DNA of 64,000 nt from Natronolimnobius sp. AArcel1 (GTDB lineage Archaea > Halobacteriota > Halobacteria > Halobacteriales > Natrialbaceae): contig NZ_JAAKXY010000001.1 of assembly GCF_011043775.1 (NCBI RefSeq), positions 597,617 through 661,616 of the forward strand. The letters run 5' to 3'. Of this stretch, positions 27,083 through 35,768 are shown piece after piece. The translations under genes and the position numbers were made by a program. The first letter of the stretch is position 1; each line of letters begins with the position of its first letter. Under the pieces are notes generated by a model. That model was not told the origin of the DNA. It saw nothing but the letters and a program-made list of their open reading frames with translations, and made no database searches.

Positions 27083-27466
27083 ATGACAGTCGACACCGAA
27101 GCCGCACACCTCCTCGAGAGCGAGCCGTTGATGGCCCATCTCGGAACCTGCGTCGATGGCCGGCCACACGTCGCCCCAGTCTGGTATCGCTACGCAGACG
27201 GCGTTGTCGAAATCGTCACAACTGGTCGGAAACTCGAGAATATCCGCGAAAATCCGCGCGTGTCGCTGTCCGTCCAGGCTGACGACGCCGGCCAGACGAA
27301 GTGGATGGTCACACTGCTCGGGACGGCCACCATCATCGAAGACGACGAGGAAGGGGACGCCGCTCGAGAGCGGATCAACGACAAGTACGGCGCGGGATCG
27401 AACGCCTACGAAGAGAATACCCTCGTTCGAATTGAGATTGGGTCGAGCAGCTATCAGACGTACTGA
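27083..27466 (+). CDS. Pyridoxamine 5-phosphate oxidase-like flavoprotein
   Basis: The 127-residue split-barrel protein has LMAHLGTCVDGRPHVAPVWY (residues ~15-34), GVVEIVTTGRKLENIRENPR and VTLLGTATIIEDDEE, the pattern of PPOX-class FMN or F420 binders. Enzymatic role within this very broad family cannot be given; it lacks the C-terminal part of true PdxH. It is 65 bases downstream of the glycosyltransferase on the same strand. I start at ATG 27083 because the 12 upstream codons do not fit the family. Confidence 0.82.
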   Translation: MTVDTEAAHLLESEPLMAHLGTCVDGRPHVAPVWYRYADGVVEIVTTGRKLENIRENPRVSLSVQADDAGQTKWMVTLLGTATIIEDDEEGDAARERINDKYGAGSNAYEENTLVRIEIGSSSYQTY

Positions 27467-27481
27467 TTCCGGCGTGTGCGG

Positions 27482-28084
27482 TCAGACGTAGTCACTCTCG
27501 TCCAGAACGTCATCGAAGCTCCCGCCATCGTATCGGATCGCATCCCAGCCCGCAGCCTGTGCGCCCTCGATATCGCTGTCGCTGTCTCCGACCATCACGT
27601 ACTGGGCCGCCGGCAGCTGCGTCTCGAGTTCGCGATACGGTGCTTCGTCGGGTTTGTGCGCCCCAACGTCGTACGAGGTGACGACCGCATCGAAGTAGCG
27701 CTCGAGGTCGTTGCCCCGGAGTTTCGCCAGTTGCCAGTCGCGGACGCCGTTCGTGAGCACGCCAAGGTCGTGCGCATCTGCTGCTGAAAGCTGCTCGAGA
27801 ACGCGACGAGCATCCGGCGGTGGCGAAAACGACTCGATCTCGGCCTCGAGCAAGGCGGTTGCGTACGGTTCGGGATCGTCACAGCCGTCGATTCTGGCGA
27901 ACGTTCGTCTGATCGGGTCTGGCTCACACTCGTCGAAACACTCGAAAAACGACTCCGTGTAGGTCTCGAGCCACGCGTCAGGCACGTCACCGCGAACGGA
28001 CGCGATTGCGTCTGCGAGTACGTCTTGGTACGCCTGCTCCGTCCGAAGCACGGTGCCGTCGAGGTCGAACACGATAGCTGCCAT
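27482..28084 (-). CDS. HAD-superfamily hydrolase
   Basis: The 200-residue protein has motif I IVFDLDGTVLRTEQAY (nucleophile Asp7), a helical cap, motif II VLTNGVRDWQ, motif III Lys in GAHKPDEAPYRE, and motif IV MVGDSDSDIEGAQAAG. It fits the phosphoglycolate phosphatase/Gph-like subgroup and should hydrolyse a small phosphate ester. It converges on the PPOX gene with a 15-base gap. Substrate unknown. Confidence 0.88.
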   Translation of the reverse strand: MAAIVFDLDGTVLRTEQAYQDVLADAIASVRGDVPDAWLETYTESFFECFDECEPDPIRRTFARIDGCDDPEPYATALLEAEIESFSPPPDARRVLEQLSAADAHDLGVLTNGVRDWQLAKLRGNDLERYFDAVVTSYDVGAHKPDEAPYRELETQLPAAQYVMVGDSDSDIEGAQAAGWDAIRYDGGSFDDVLDESDYV

Positions 28085-28168
28085 ACTCCGACACTCACGT
28101 CAGCGATTATAACAGTTCATGGAGTCAGCGGGCGCTCGAATTGACTCGCCGTGGCTGGCCGTGGCAGG

Positions 28169-29209
28169 TCACTCCTCGAGTCGCTCGAGCGCCGCGGCCA
28201 CCACAAGCGGGAACGTAATCGTCGCATCACCGTAGACGGAGACGTTTTCGGCGTCTTTCTCGAGTTTTCCCCACGAGCGCGCTTCGTCGAGCGTCGCGCC
28301 GGAGAGGCCGCCGGTCTGTTTTGGGTCCATCGTCAGTTGGACGGCGTAGTCGTAGGCGTCGGGCGAGACGAGCATCGTCTGGAGCGTGAAGTTCTTGGGG
28401 ACGCCGCCGCCGACGACGAACGCGCCCGCCTCGTCGGCGTAGTAGGCGATGTCGGTCAGCGCGGTCATGTCGCCGAGTGCGTCGAGCGTGAACGGACCGG
28501 TCTGGGAGTACATCCACGCCTGCAAGCCGAGGACGGAGTCCTGGACGGCAGGGCAGTAGATCGGCACGTCCGACTCGTAGGCCGCAGCAGCAATCCCAGC
28601 GTCTTCGTCGATCTCGTCGCGCTCGTTGACCTCGGCGTTTGCCCGCCCAAGTTCCTCGGTGAGCCGTTGGATTGAGACAGCACCCTCCTCCTCGCACTCG
28701 GCCTCGAGAACTGGAAACACCTCGTCTCGGAGGTGTGACTCGAAGGTGGCGAAGAACTCCTGAGGGAGGTAGACGTTGTAGATGCGGTCGACGCCCTCAT
28801 CGCGGAGAGTTTCGTCATGTTCGCGCTCGGTCTTTCCCTCGGCGTGGACCGCGCCATGGTGGTGCTTACCGCCAATCGCTTCGATGGAGTCGTGGGTGAG
28901 ATTTGCCCCAGTGGTCACGAGGACGTCAATATGACCCTCACGGATCAGATCAGAGACGATGCGGCGCATCCCGGTCGGCACCATCGCACCCGCGAGGCCG
29001 AAAAAAACGGTCACATCGTCATCGAACATCGACTCGGTAATATGGACTGCCTCGTGGAGGTCTGCTGCACCGACGCCGGCCGCACCGTACTCGTCCGCGA
29101 GTTCGCCGACCGTCATCCCGGCACGGACTTCCGCGTGGCCGATTGGGTCGTGGGAAAACGTCTCCCGTTCCTGCTCGTCTGACTCGTGTGAATCGTGCGG
29201 GTCGCTCAT
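28169..29209 (-). CDS. dys: Deoxyhypusine synthase
   Basis: The 346-residue protein has the NAD-binding FFGLAGAMVPTGMRRIVSDL, LVTTGANLTHDSIEAIGG, CPAVQDSVLGLQAWMYSQTG, the catalytic-lysine loop GAFVVGGGVPKNFTLQ, and GGLSGATLDEARSWGKL. It transfers an aminobutyl group to a lysine of initiation factor aIF5A. The target gene and an agmatinase lie 6 kb away in this window (33823-35063), consistent with work on Haloferax in which agmatine rather than spermidine feeds the modification. The N-terminal ~20 residues are Asp/Glu/His-rich, a halophile extension. Confidence 0.93.
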   Translation of the reverse strand: MSDPHDSHESDEQERETFSHDPIGHAEVRAGMTVGELADEYGAAGVGAADLHEAVHITESMFDDDVTVFFGLAGAMVPTGMRRIVSDLIREGHIDVLVTTGANLTHDSIEAIGGKHHHGAVHAEGKTEREHDETLRDEGVDRIYNVYLPQEFFATFESHLRDEVFPVLEAECEEEGAVSIQRLTEELGRANAEVNERDEIDEDAGIAAAAYESDVPIYCPAVQDSVLGLQAWMYSQTGPFTLDALGDMTALTDIAYYADEAGAFVVGGGVPKNFTLQTMLVSPDAYDYAVQLTMDPKQTGGLSGATLDEARSWGKLEKDAENVSVYGDATITFPLVVAAALERLEE

Positions 29210-29358
29210 ACCGGCCCGTCCGCGAGCCAGCGGTTTGAACGCCGCGGTTCCGGTGTCGATCTCAGTCGTGACTCGAGGCGACTGGTTGAACGGTCATCGA
29301 GAAAAGAACCGAGCAAATCCGCGTGAACTACGTCCCGGAAATCGAGGCTCGAGTGTGG

Positions 29359-30648
29359 TTACTCGGCACCGCTAGTTTCGGCGTCGAGCAGTTCACCTTC
29401 GTAGTACAACTCGACCGTTGCCTCACCATCAGGAACGGTGATTGTGAAGTACAGAGAGCTGTTCGGATCGACGGTTGCGATGTCCTCGACATCCGTGCCA
29501 GCGATACGCACCGTGACGCTGCGCGGGATGTCGTTGTAGTTCATGATGTAGAACGTTGCCTCGTCGTTTTCTGCGTCGACGCTGTCGACGAACAGGTGGA
29601 TACGCCCGCGTGGGATGCACTCTTCGTCGGTGTTGCTACGCATGTTGTCGACGACTGCGTCGTTGTAGCGAAGTTGGACCGTCGCAACGCCGTCGGAGGT
29701 CGTCGCGCCGACTTCGAAGTAGGTCGCGCTGTTGGCTTCGATGCCGATGGAGCCTTCCTCGGGAGAGAGGTGGACGTCGTAGTCGACGACGACTGGAGCA
29801 TCATTGGCGTTCTCGATACGGTATCGGGCCAGTCCGAAGACGGTGTCGACACACTCAGGGATGAGTTCGATATCGTCGAGGTCGATTGAGACCGGCTCAT
29901 CATTGTCACCGTTATCGCCGTTGTCATCGCCGTTTTTGCCTTTTTTGTCGTCGTATTTGCCCTTCCCGTTGCCTTTGTCTCCTTTCTTCCCGTATTCACA
30001 CTTCTCGTGGACTTTCTTGTCGTACTTACACGCTTCCTTGAGCTTCTTCTCGTCGTATTTGTGGGTCTTATCCTTCGAGTCGCCCTTTCCGTAGCCCTTC
30101 TTTTTATCGGATTTTTTGCCGTGTTTCTTCTGTTCGCCTTCCTTGTAGCCGTTCTTGTAGTCGCCGTTTTTGTAGCCGTTGTGGTCGTTGCCGTTGTCGT
30201 AGTCGTTCGAATCGTCGTTCGGAACGGAACTGCACTCGTTCGGGTTGACGAGCGTCTCGTCGCCAACCGTCACCGAAACGATCTCGTCGCCGTCATCCGG
30301 CGTGCGGTTGTAGAACTGGAAGACATTGAACTCGGCAACGTAGTAGTCGCCGTAGATCGCCGGGAACTGGGTCACGTGTGCGCCCGTGATGGGTTTCACG
30401 ACGTTCTCGAAGCGCTCACGTTCCGCGTTGTACGTGCGGATCCACACATTGGTCGGCAGCGAGTCCGTGTCCTCGAGGAGGACGTACAGGGAGTGACACT
30501 GCTGGAACGTGACCTGCGCCACGCCGTGGTCGTCCGTTTCCTGTGCGCTTGCCGTGCCTAGCCCGATGCCAGCACCGCCGATGAGTGCGCCAGTCGTTGC
30601 GATTCCTTTGAGGCTATCCCGTCTTGAGAGAGTACGTTCGTCGGTCAT
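29359..30648 (-). CDS. Tat-exported protein with Lys/Gly/Asp-rich low-complexity domain
   Basis: The 429-residue protein has a twin-arginine signal (SRRDSLKGIATTGALIGGAG, then an AxA-type cleavage site before QETDDHG). The folded N-terminal domain (to about residue 160) contains VAQVTFQQCHSLYVLLED. A ~100-residue low-complexity stretch follows, rich in Lys, Gly, Asp and Tyr (pieces such as NGYKNGDYKNGYKEG). The last ~180 residues read as two beta-sandwich-like units (DVHLSPEEGSIGIEA, VTVRIAGTDVEDIATVDPNS). The basic stretch is unusual for a salt-in organism. Function unknown; surface or matrix binding is a guess. Confidence 0.75.
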   Translation of the reverse strand: MTDERTLSRRDSLKGIATTGALIGGAGIGLGTASAQETDDHGVAQVTFQQCHSLYVLLEDTDSLPTNVWIRTYNAERERFENVVKPITGAHVTQFPAIYGDYYVAEFNVFQFYNRTPDDGDEIVSVTVGDETLVNPNECSSVPNDDSNDYDNGNDHNGYKNGDYKNGYKEGEQKKHGKKSDKKKGYGKGDSKDKTHKYDEKKLKEACKYDKKVHEKCEYGKKGDKGNGKGKYDDKKGKNGDDNGDNGDNDEPVSIDLDDIELIPECVDTVFGLARYRIENANDAPVVVDYDVHLSPEEGSIGIEANSATYFEVGATTSDGVATVQLRYNDAVVDNMRSNTDEECIPRGRIHLFVDSVDAENDEATFYIMNYNDIPRSVTVRIAGTDVEDIATVDPNSSLYFTITVPDGEATVELYYEGELLDAETSGAE

Positions 30649-31414
30649 AGGTTCGCTCCCGGCCGCCGGCGGTCACGCCGACCCGGTGAGTATCGACTAC
30701 TCCACGAGACGGACGGTTTGTAATCAGTGAACTAACCCTTCTCACGAGACTACTACTTCCTGAACGCTCACTGCGACGTGAGAGTCATGAGTATGAACGT
30801 CTCGAGAGTGATGTGAATCAACAGCGAAACCATCGACTAGTAGCGCCTACGACCACCATTCGACGAACAGACACACTGGAAGTCTGTGGATATGGATCGA
30901 AAGGTGGCCATACAGAGCACGCATCGGGCCATCGTCTGCTTGAGACGACTGACACAGGGGTTCGCTACTCGAGTCGGCCATCGAGAAACGAGGTTGTGTG
31001 TACACGCAGGCATGGGACAGCAGTGTCCTACCGACGGCAGTGTGGACTTACACGCTCGGAGGTGGTGACAAAAAAGCGTTGTTCACCGTAGATACCGATC
31101 CCAGTGCCGGAGTCTTCAGTACCCTAACGCATCCTTAGAGTCCGGACTGAATGGGTCGAAATCAAACCTCTCTCACTGGTACAACAGCGCACGGAAAACT
31201 GGAGAGAGTGCGTCCAAGAGGCTTCGCGTCCGAACTCGGGCATGAACAATGTGAACGATACCCGATTGAGGAGGCCAGGAATTGGCCCATCGACGCAGCG
31301 TATGCTACTGATTCTCGAGTAAGACGGTGGTTTCGACCGCGTAGCGAAGGTGCAGAGAGTGACACTCAGGGCTCGCGCTTGCCCGGAGTCGAAACTGACG
31401 GATAGCAGTCCGTC
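30649..31414. other. Non-coding region
   Basis: These 766 bases lie between the Tat-exported protein and the Nif3-like gene. Small open frames on + (for example 30813-31091) have Arg/Thr/His-rich translations and no acidic bias, so I regard them as chance. No tRNA fold, repeat pair or IS end was recognised. It may be the remains of lost genes. Confidence 0.4.
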
Positions 31415-32188
31415 TCAGAGACCGGTCGGGATGTCAATGTACGTCGTCTCGAGGCCCCAACCAGTGACCAGATCCTGCAGCGAGCGCACGCCGAAGGTCT
31501 CAGTCGCGTAGTGACCAGCCAGTACGACGGTGATTCCGGCCTCTTGGGCGGCGTGGTAGACTTTCTGTTTGCCCTCACCCGTCACGAGCGCGTCGACACC
31601 CGCTTCCTTTGCCTCCTCGAGCCAGTCCGTGCCGCTGCCGGTGACGATGGCGATTTCCTCGAGTTCGTCGGGACCGAAGTCGAGGACGCGGACGTTCTCG
31701 CCGCCAGTGTCGAGGGTGTCCTCGAGGCGTTCACGCAGTTGCGTGGCAGTATAGCTGTCGGCGGCGACGCCGCGTTGGCCGATGTATTCGCCACCATGCT
31801 CGCCGAAGGGTGTGCGGTCCTCGAGATCGAGAACGTCTGCAACGCCTGCTGCGTTGCCCAGTTGCTGGTGCCCGTCGAGTGGGAGATGAGAGGCGTACAG
31901 CGCGAGGTCGTTCTCGAGCAGCGTGTCGACGTGGTCGTAGGTGCGGCCGGTGACGCGGTCGAAGCCGCCCCACGAGATGCCGTGGTGGACAACCAGCACG
32001 TCAGCGCCGGCGGCGGCCGCGCGCTCGAACGTCTCCTGTGCGCCGTCGACGGCGAACGCGACGTGCTCGACCGACCCCGTCTCGGGGCCGACCTGCAAGC
32101 CGTTTGCGCTCGCATCGATATCGGCGTAGTCGGCATGGTGCAACTCCGCGTTGAGTTGTGCGGTGAACTCCGCGAGATCCATACCCAT
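31415..32188 (-). CDS. Nif3-like dinuclear metal protein (DUF34)
   Basis: The 257-residue protein has the Nif3 metal-ligand motifs: VLVVHHGISWGG (residues ~64-75), ALYASHLPLDGHQQLGNA (~95-112) and, near the C-terminus, VVLAGHYATETFGVRSL. Members form hexameric toroids with a two-metal site; proposals for function include GTP cyclohydrolase-type and metal-handling roles, none general. It is divergent from the amidase gene. Confidence 0.88.
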   Translation of the reverse strand: MGMDLAEFTAQLNAELHHADYADIDASANGLQVGPETGSVEHVAFAVDGAQETFERAAAAGADVLVVHHGISWGGFDRVTGRTYDHVDTLLENDLALYASHLPLDGHQQLGNAAGVADVLDLEDRTPFGEHGGEYIGQRGVAADSYTATQLRERLEDTLDTGGENVRVLDFGPDELEEIAIVTGSGTDWLEEAKEAGVDALVTGEGKQKVYHAAQEAGITVVLAGHYATETFGVRSLQDLVTGWGLETTYIDIPTGL

Positions 32189-32321
32189 ACCTTGGCCTCG
32201 AACGGTTTGTATGCTTTCGATGCGTGCGGGTCAGAGCTGAGTCGATAGCAGACGAGCCACAGAACCCCACCACAGTCGCCGGGAGGGAGGAATTTACCAG
32301 CACCCCAAGAAAAAGAACGCT

Positions 32322-33248
32322 ATGGCACGTTCTACTGTGAGCCACGAAGCCGGTGCGATCTACGAATTCACACCCGATCTCGAGGCACTCGAGACCGTCG
32401 ACTCGGGCGCTCAGCTAACGATTGACACTCGCGACAGTCTCGATGGCGCGGTTCAGTCCGATTCAGACGTCCTCGAGTCGGTCCCAGAGGAGGTAAACGC
32501 GGCGACAGGGCCAATCGCTGTTTCAGACGCCAAGCCGGGAGACATCCTGCGAGTCGAGATCGAAGCGGTTCGACTCACCGAGGACCACGGTCGCGTGGTC
32601 ACTATCGACGGCTTCGGCCTGCTCGATGGCGACGAGGCGATTGAGGCGCCACGGACGCGTATGACGCCCGTCGAGGGTGGCGGCGACGACAAGCAGACGA
32701 TTGCCTTCGGCGACCTCGAGGTCCCTGTTGAACCCGTTATCGGAACGATTGGTGTCGCCCCCGATGCGGAGTCGTATACGACGCTCGTTCCGCACGACCA
32801 CGGCGGGAATCTGGACACGACGGATATCACGGCAGGAAACACGGTCTACTTCCCCGTCTTCCAGGAGGGCGCACTGCTCGCGATGGGCGACTGCAAGGCC
32901 GCGATGGCCGACGGCGAAATGTGTGGTACGGGTGCCGAAATCGCCTGCGAAATCGACGTGACACTCGAGGTTATCGGCGGTAACGACGCCGCGGTCGACC
33001 TCAAGCGGCCGCTGGTCGAAACCGACGACGCCTGGAAGCCTATTGCGAGCGCGGAGACACTCGAGGAGGCCTGCAAACTCGCAAACCGTGATGCGATTGC
33101 GCTGCTGGCGGCTGCACACGACCTTGATGAGACCGAGGCGTACATGCTCTCGAGTCTCACTGGCGGCCTCGAGATCAGTCAAGTGGTCGACCCACTGGTG
33201 ACGGTGCGGAACGCGATTCCAAAGGCGTCCCTGTCGGCGCCGTTCTAA
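32322..33248 (+). CDS. Acetamidase/formamidase family protein
   Basis: The 308-residue protein has the FmdA/AmdA features: AKPGDILRVEIEAVRL (residues ~68-83), PVIGTIGVAPDAES, PHDHGGNLDTTDITAGNTVY with clustered His/Asp, FPVFQEGALLAMGDCKAAMADGE split across the active-site loop, and CGTGAEIACEIDVTLEV. It should hydrolyse a short amide to acid and ammonia. The HDHGGN and GD segments likely bind zinc. It stands alone. True substrate unknown. Confidence 0.88.
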   Translation: MARSTVSHEAGAIYEFTPDLEALETVDSGAQLTIDTRDSLDGAVQSDSDVLESVPEEVNAATGPIAVSDAKPGDILRVEIEAVRLTEDHGRVVTIDGFGLLDGDEAIEAPRTRMTPVEGGGDDKQTIAFGDLEVPVEPVIGTIGVAPDAESYTTLVPHDHGGNLDTTDITAGNTVYFPVFQEGALLAMGDCKAAMADGEMCGTGAEIACEIDVTLEVIGGNDAAVDLKRPLVETDDAWKPIASAETLEEACKLANRDAIALLAAAHDLDETEAYMLSSLTGGLEISQVVDPLVTVRNAIPKASLSAPF

Positions 33249-33293
33249 GCGTTGGCATGGACGTCTCTGAGAGCGTGAGTTCCTGACTGTGGC

Positions 33294-33650
33294 TTAGGCC
33301 TGCCCGAGTGCTGGCTCGAGCAGTCGTTCGAAGACAGCGTCGGGACTCTCGCTCGTAATCGGCGTCGTAAGCACGACTTCACTTGCGTCCGTATCGTACT
33401 TGAGGACGTCATGCTCGTCCAGTCGCGGCAGGTGATTGTGCACGAGCGAGACCGTGAGCTGTCGGCGCGTCGATGGCTCGGGTGGTTGGTCACGTTCGGA
33501 TCGCTCGTGTGTCGCAATCTTGCGTGCGACCTCCGCAACGGAAACGCGTTCGCCCCGCTCGAGCACACAAACGAGCGTCCGTCGGTGACGGTGAGAGACG
33601 ATAGCTCGGGCCGCCAGTCGATCCAGTGTGGAGAGGTCCGGCTGTGTCAC
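33294..33650 (-). CDS. Small winged-helix protein (DUF7344-like)
   Basis: The 118-residue protein starts at GTG. The sequence VSHRHRRTLVCVLERGERVS followed by VAEVARKIATHE, then LTVSLVHNHLPRLDEHDVLK and YDTDASEVVLT, is the haloarchaeal winged-helix pattern seen in DUF7344-type regulators. DNA binding is likely and targets are unknown. It converges with the amidase gene and lies downstream of the SpeB operon on the same strand with a 172-base gap. Confidence 0.7.
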   Translation of the reverse strand: MTQPDLSTLDRLAARAIVSHRHRRTLVCVLERGERVSVAEVARKIATHERSERDQPPEPSTRRQLTVSLVHNHLPRLDEHDVLKYDTDASEVVLTTPITSESPDAVFERLLEPALGQA

Positions 33651-33822
33651 GGTCCGAGAATTGGTGTATAATGGCCCAACTGTTATCCCTAACTAGTAGG
33701 GTTTTACACGTCAATTACGTATTATGTTCGCGATGATCAGCAGGGATGGCTCCGGGAGACCAAGCTGAGTCTGTGGACCAGCCACTCACAAGTAGCGACC
33801 GCAGAGTGGGCGTGACTCGAGG

Positions 33823-34689
33823 TTACTGGCTCGAAGCGGCCGAAAAGACGAATTCTCGCAGCAGTTTGCCAGCCAGTGACGCTGCCTGTCCGTCGTCGCG
33901 GTCGTTGACTTCGACCACGTCGAACCCGCTCGCATGGGGAGCAACCGCGCGGACAATCTCGCGCATTTCGCGGGGCTCGAGACCGAACGGCTCCGTTGTC
34001 CCCGTTCCGGGTGCATAGCCTGGGTCGGCGGCGTCGATATCGACGCTTAGATAGGCAGATCGGCCCTCGAGATCGACGACATCGCTGACGGTAAACGACG
34101 GCTCTGCGACCGTCTCCGGTGAGACGATGGTCACGTCGTCGGCATCGGCACGCTCCCACTCGAGTTCGCTCCCTGTTCGGGCACCGAGGATGACGACCTC
34201 CTCGACAGAATCGACATCCTCGAGAATTCGGCGCGTGACCGCGGCATGAGAGAGTTCGTTGCCGTCGTAGGCGTCGTACAGGTCGAGATGTGCGTCGAGA
34301 CAGACGAACACCTCCGGTTCGACGGCGCGGACGCCCGCAAGCGAGACGGTATGTTCGCCGCCCAGAACGAGCGGGATGGCGTCGTCCCAGACGGCATCTC
34401 GCAGCGTTCCCTTGAGCCACTCGAGATACGCTGAGACGTCGTTCCACGCGTGAACGTCGCCGTGGTCAACGACGCCGAGGTTGGAAAAGTGCTGGTCCGT
34501 CCGGTAGTCGTAATCGTCGAACGGCTCCGAAAAGGTTCGAATGCGACGGGGCCCGAATCGGGTCCCCGGCTGAAAGGTCGTCGAGACGTCCAGGGGCGCA
34601 CCGACGACCACGAAGTTCGCGTCCACCGAATCTGCCGTCTGGCCGGCAGCGTCGCCTGCTCCGTGTTCGTCAGTTGCCCCGGGAAACAT
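33823..34689 (-). CDS. speB: Agmatinase (ureohydrolase)
   Basis: The 288-residue arginase-fold protein has the two-manganese ligands in LGGEHTVSLAGV, VCLDAHLDLYDAY, NELSHAAVTRR and the late SVDIDAADPGYAPGTGT. It should hydrolyse agmatine, or an agmatine-derived group, to release urea. Its ATG overlaps the TAA of the aIF5A gene by one base, so the two are cotranslated. Together with deoxyhypusine synthase at 28169-29209 this supports a role in aIF5A lysine modification via agmatine, as reported for Haloferax, rather than general polyamine synthesis. Confidence 0.9.
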   Translation of the reverse strand: MFPGATDEHGAGDAAGQTADSVDANFVVVGAPLDVSTTFQPGTRFGPRRIRTFSEPFDDYDYRTDQHFSNLGVVDHGDVHAWNDVSAYLEWLKGTLRDAVWDDAIPLVLGGEHTVSLAGVRAVEPEVFVCLDAHLDLYDAYDGNELSHAAVTRRILEDVDSVEEVVILGARTGSELEWERADADDVTIVSPETVAEPSFTVSDVVDLEGRSAYLSVDIDAADPGYAPGTGTTEPFGLEPREMREIVRAVAPHASGFDVVEVNDRDDGQAASLAGKLLREFVFSAASSQ

Positions 34690-35063
34690 TAGACGATCTT
34701 TCGCTGATCTTCCATCTCGAGGTATTCGATGTCCTCGTCGGGGGAGACATCTTTGTCCTCAGGAATACGCATCGTGATCGTCTCGTACGTCTCGAGGTCC
34801 ATCACCTGCATGTCGTTGCCGTCGACAGAAACGACTTGTCCCTGTTTGCGCTCGATGATTGGGACCCAAATCTTCGCGTCGACGGGCTGGGAGAGCGAGC
34901 GTTTCTTGCCGTCGAAGACGCCCTTGGCCTCGACGCGGGCCTTGGCGCTGCCGTGCTTGCCAGGCTTTGCGGTCGAGTAGCCGTTGATCTTACACGCTGC
35001 ATCGTCGATCATGACGTAGCTGCCTTCCTGGAGATCGCGAACTTCAGTTTGCTGTTTCGCCAT
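34689..35063 (-). CDS. eif5A: Translation initiation factor aIF5A
   Basis: The 124-residue protein has an N-terminal SH3-like domain with the modification loop [20 protein letters not shown] (Lys36 is the deoxyhypusine site) and a C-terminal OB fold ([20 protein letters not shown]). It relieves ribosome stalling during elongation. It is the first gene of a two-gene operon with agmatinase, whose product likely helps finish the Lys36 modification. Length is normal for haloarchaea. Confidence 0.95.
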   Translation of the reverse strand: MAKQQTEVRDLQEGSYVMIDDAACKINGYSTAKPGKHGSAKARVEAKGVFDGKKRSLSQPVDAKIWVPIIERKQGQVVSVDGNDMQVMDLETYETITMRIPEDKDVSPDEDIEYLEMEDQRKIV

Positions 35064-35185
35064 GTCCCGGGGTAATCAACCGACGGGCATAAACCGTTTG
35101 GAATGCGCTCCGGACGCCTGTACTGCGATACCAGGGACCGACCAGCGGCGAAATCACTACTATCTGGCCTGCGAAGGGGGTGACA

Positions 35186-35767
35186 ATGATGGCAGTCTTC
35201 GGAGACGTTCCACCAGTACTCGGCGGCATTGTCGTCGCAATCGCGGTCGTCGTCGGCGTCAAACTCGTCCAACGCGTGCGAACGCGCGGCCAGCGCAGTC
35301 GCGTCGACGCACTCGAGGCTCGACTCGCCGACTTGATGCCGACCGGTCGGGGCACCCACCTCGAGTCGCCACCACAGGTGCGGGCGGTCGAAACCACCGA
35401 CGACGAGCCACCGGCGATCATCCCGGTGATCCGAATCGACCTCGAGACCGCCGACAGACCGGGGATGGAACTTGTCTTCGGCTACGTCGTCGACGTCCTC
35501 GAGGCAATCCAGCCCATCCTCGAAGAACGTGACGAACGCGTCGAGCGCTACGACCTCGAGTTCACGTTCGGCCCTGGCGGCCTGCTCGTCGACGGCGAGT
35601 GTCGGCGCGTCTCGGTGCCGCCGGCGTTCGCACAGCGAGTAGCCACCGAAGAGGAGTATCGGGCGTTCGAACTGCACCGAGACGTCAAGGCTGCCTCCGA
35701 GGACGAGAGTGACGAGCCAAACGCGAAACGGGCGACCCTCTGGGGCCCCTGTCGAGAGTTAGCATAG
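35186..35767 (+). CDS. Single-pass membrane protein, unknown function
   Basis: The ~193-residue protein has one N-terminal membrane helix (VLGGIVVAIAVVVGVKLVQRV). A soluble domain follows, with PAIIPVIRIDLETADRPGME, VFGYVVDVLEAIQPILEERD and a strand pair (YDLEFTFGPGGLLVDGECRR). I do not recognise the family. The start is uncertain among GTG 35180, ATG 35186 and ATG 35189. It is divergent from aIF5A. Its stop is two bases from the terminal repeat of the inserted element at 35769. Confidence 0.65.
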   Translation: MMAVFGDVPPVLGGIVVAIAVVVGVKLVQRVRTRGQRSRVDALEARLADLMPTGRGTHLESPPQVRAVETTDDEPPAIIPVIRIDLETADRPGMELVFGYVVDVLEAIQPILEERDERVERYDLEFTFGPGGLLVDGECRRVSVPPAFAQRVATEEEYRAFELHRDVKAASEDESDEPNAKRATLWGPCRELA

Positions 35768-35768
35768 T

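Noticed and set aside
30813-31091. 92-codon open frame on the + strand
   Set aside because: The translation is Arg/Thr/His-rich and lacks the acidic bias of all real genes here; no start signal or family.
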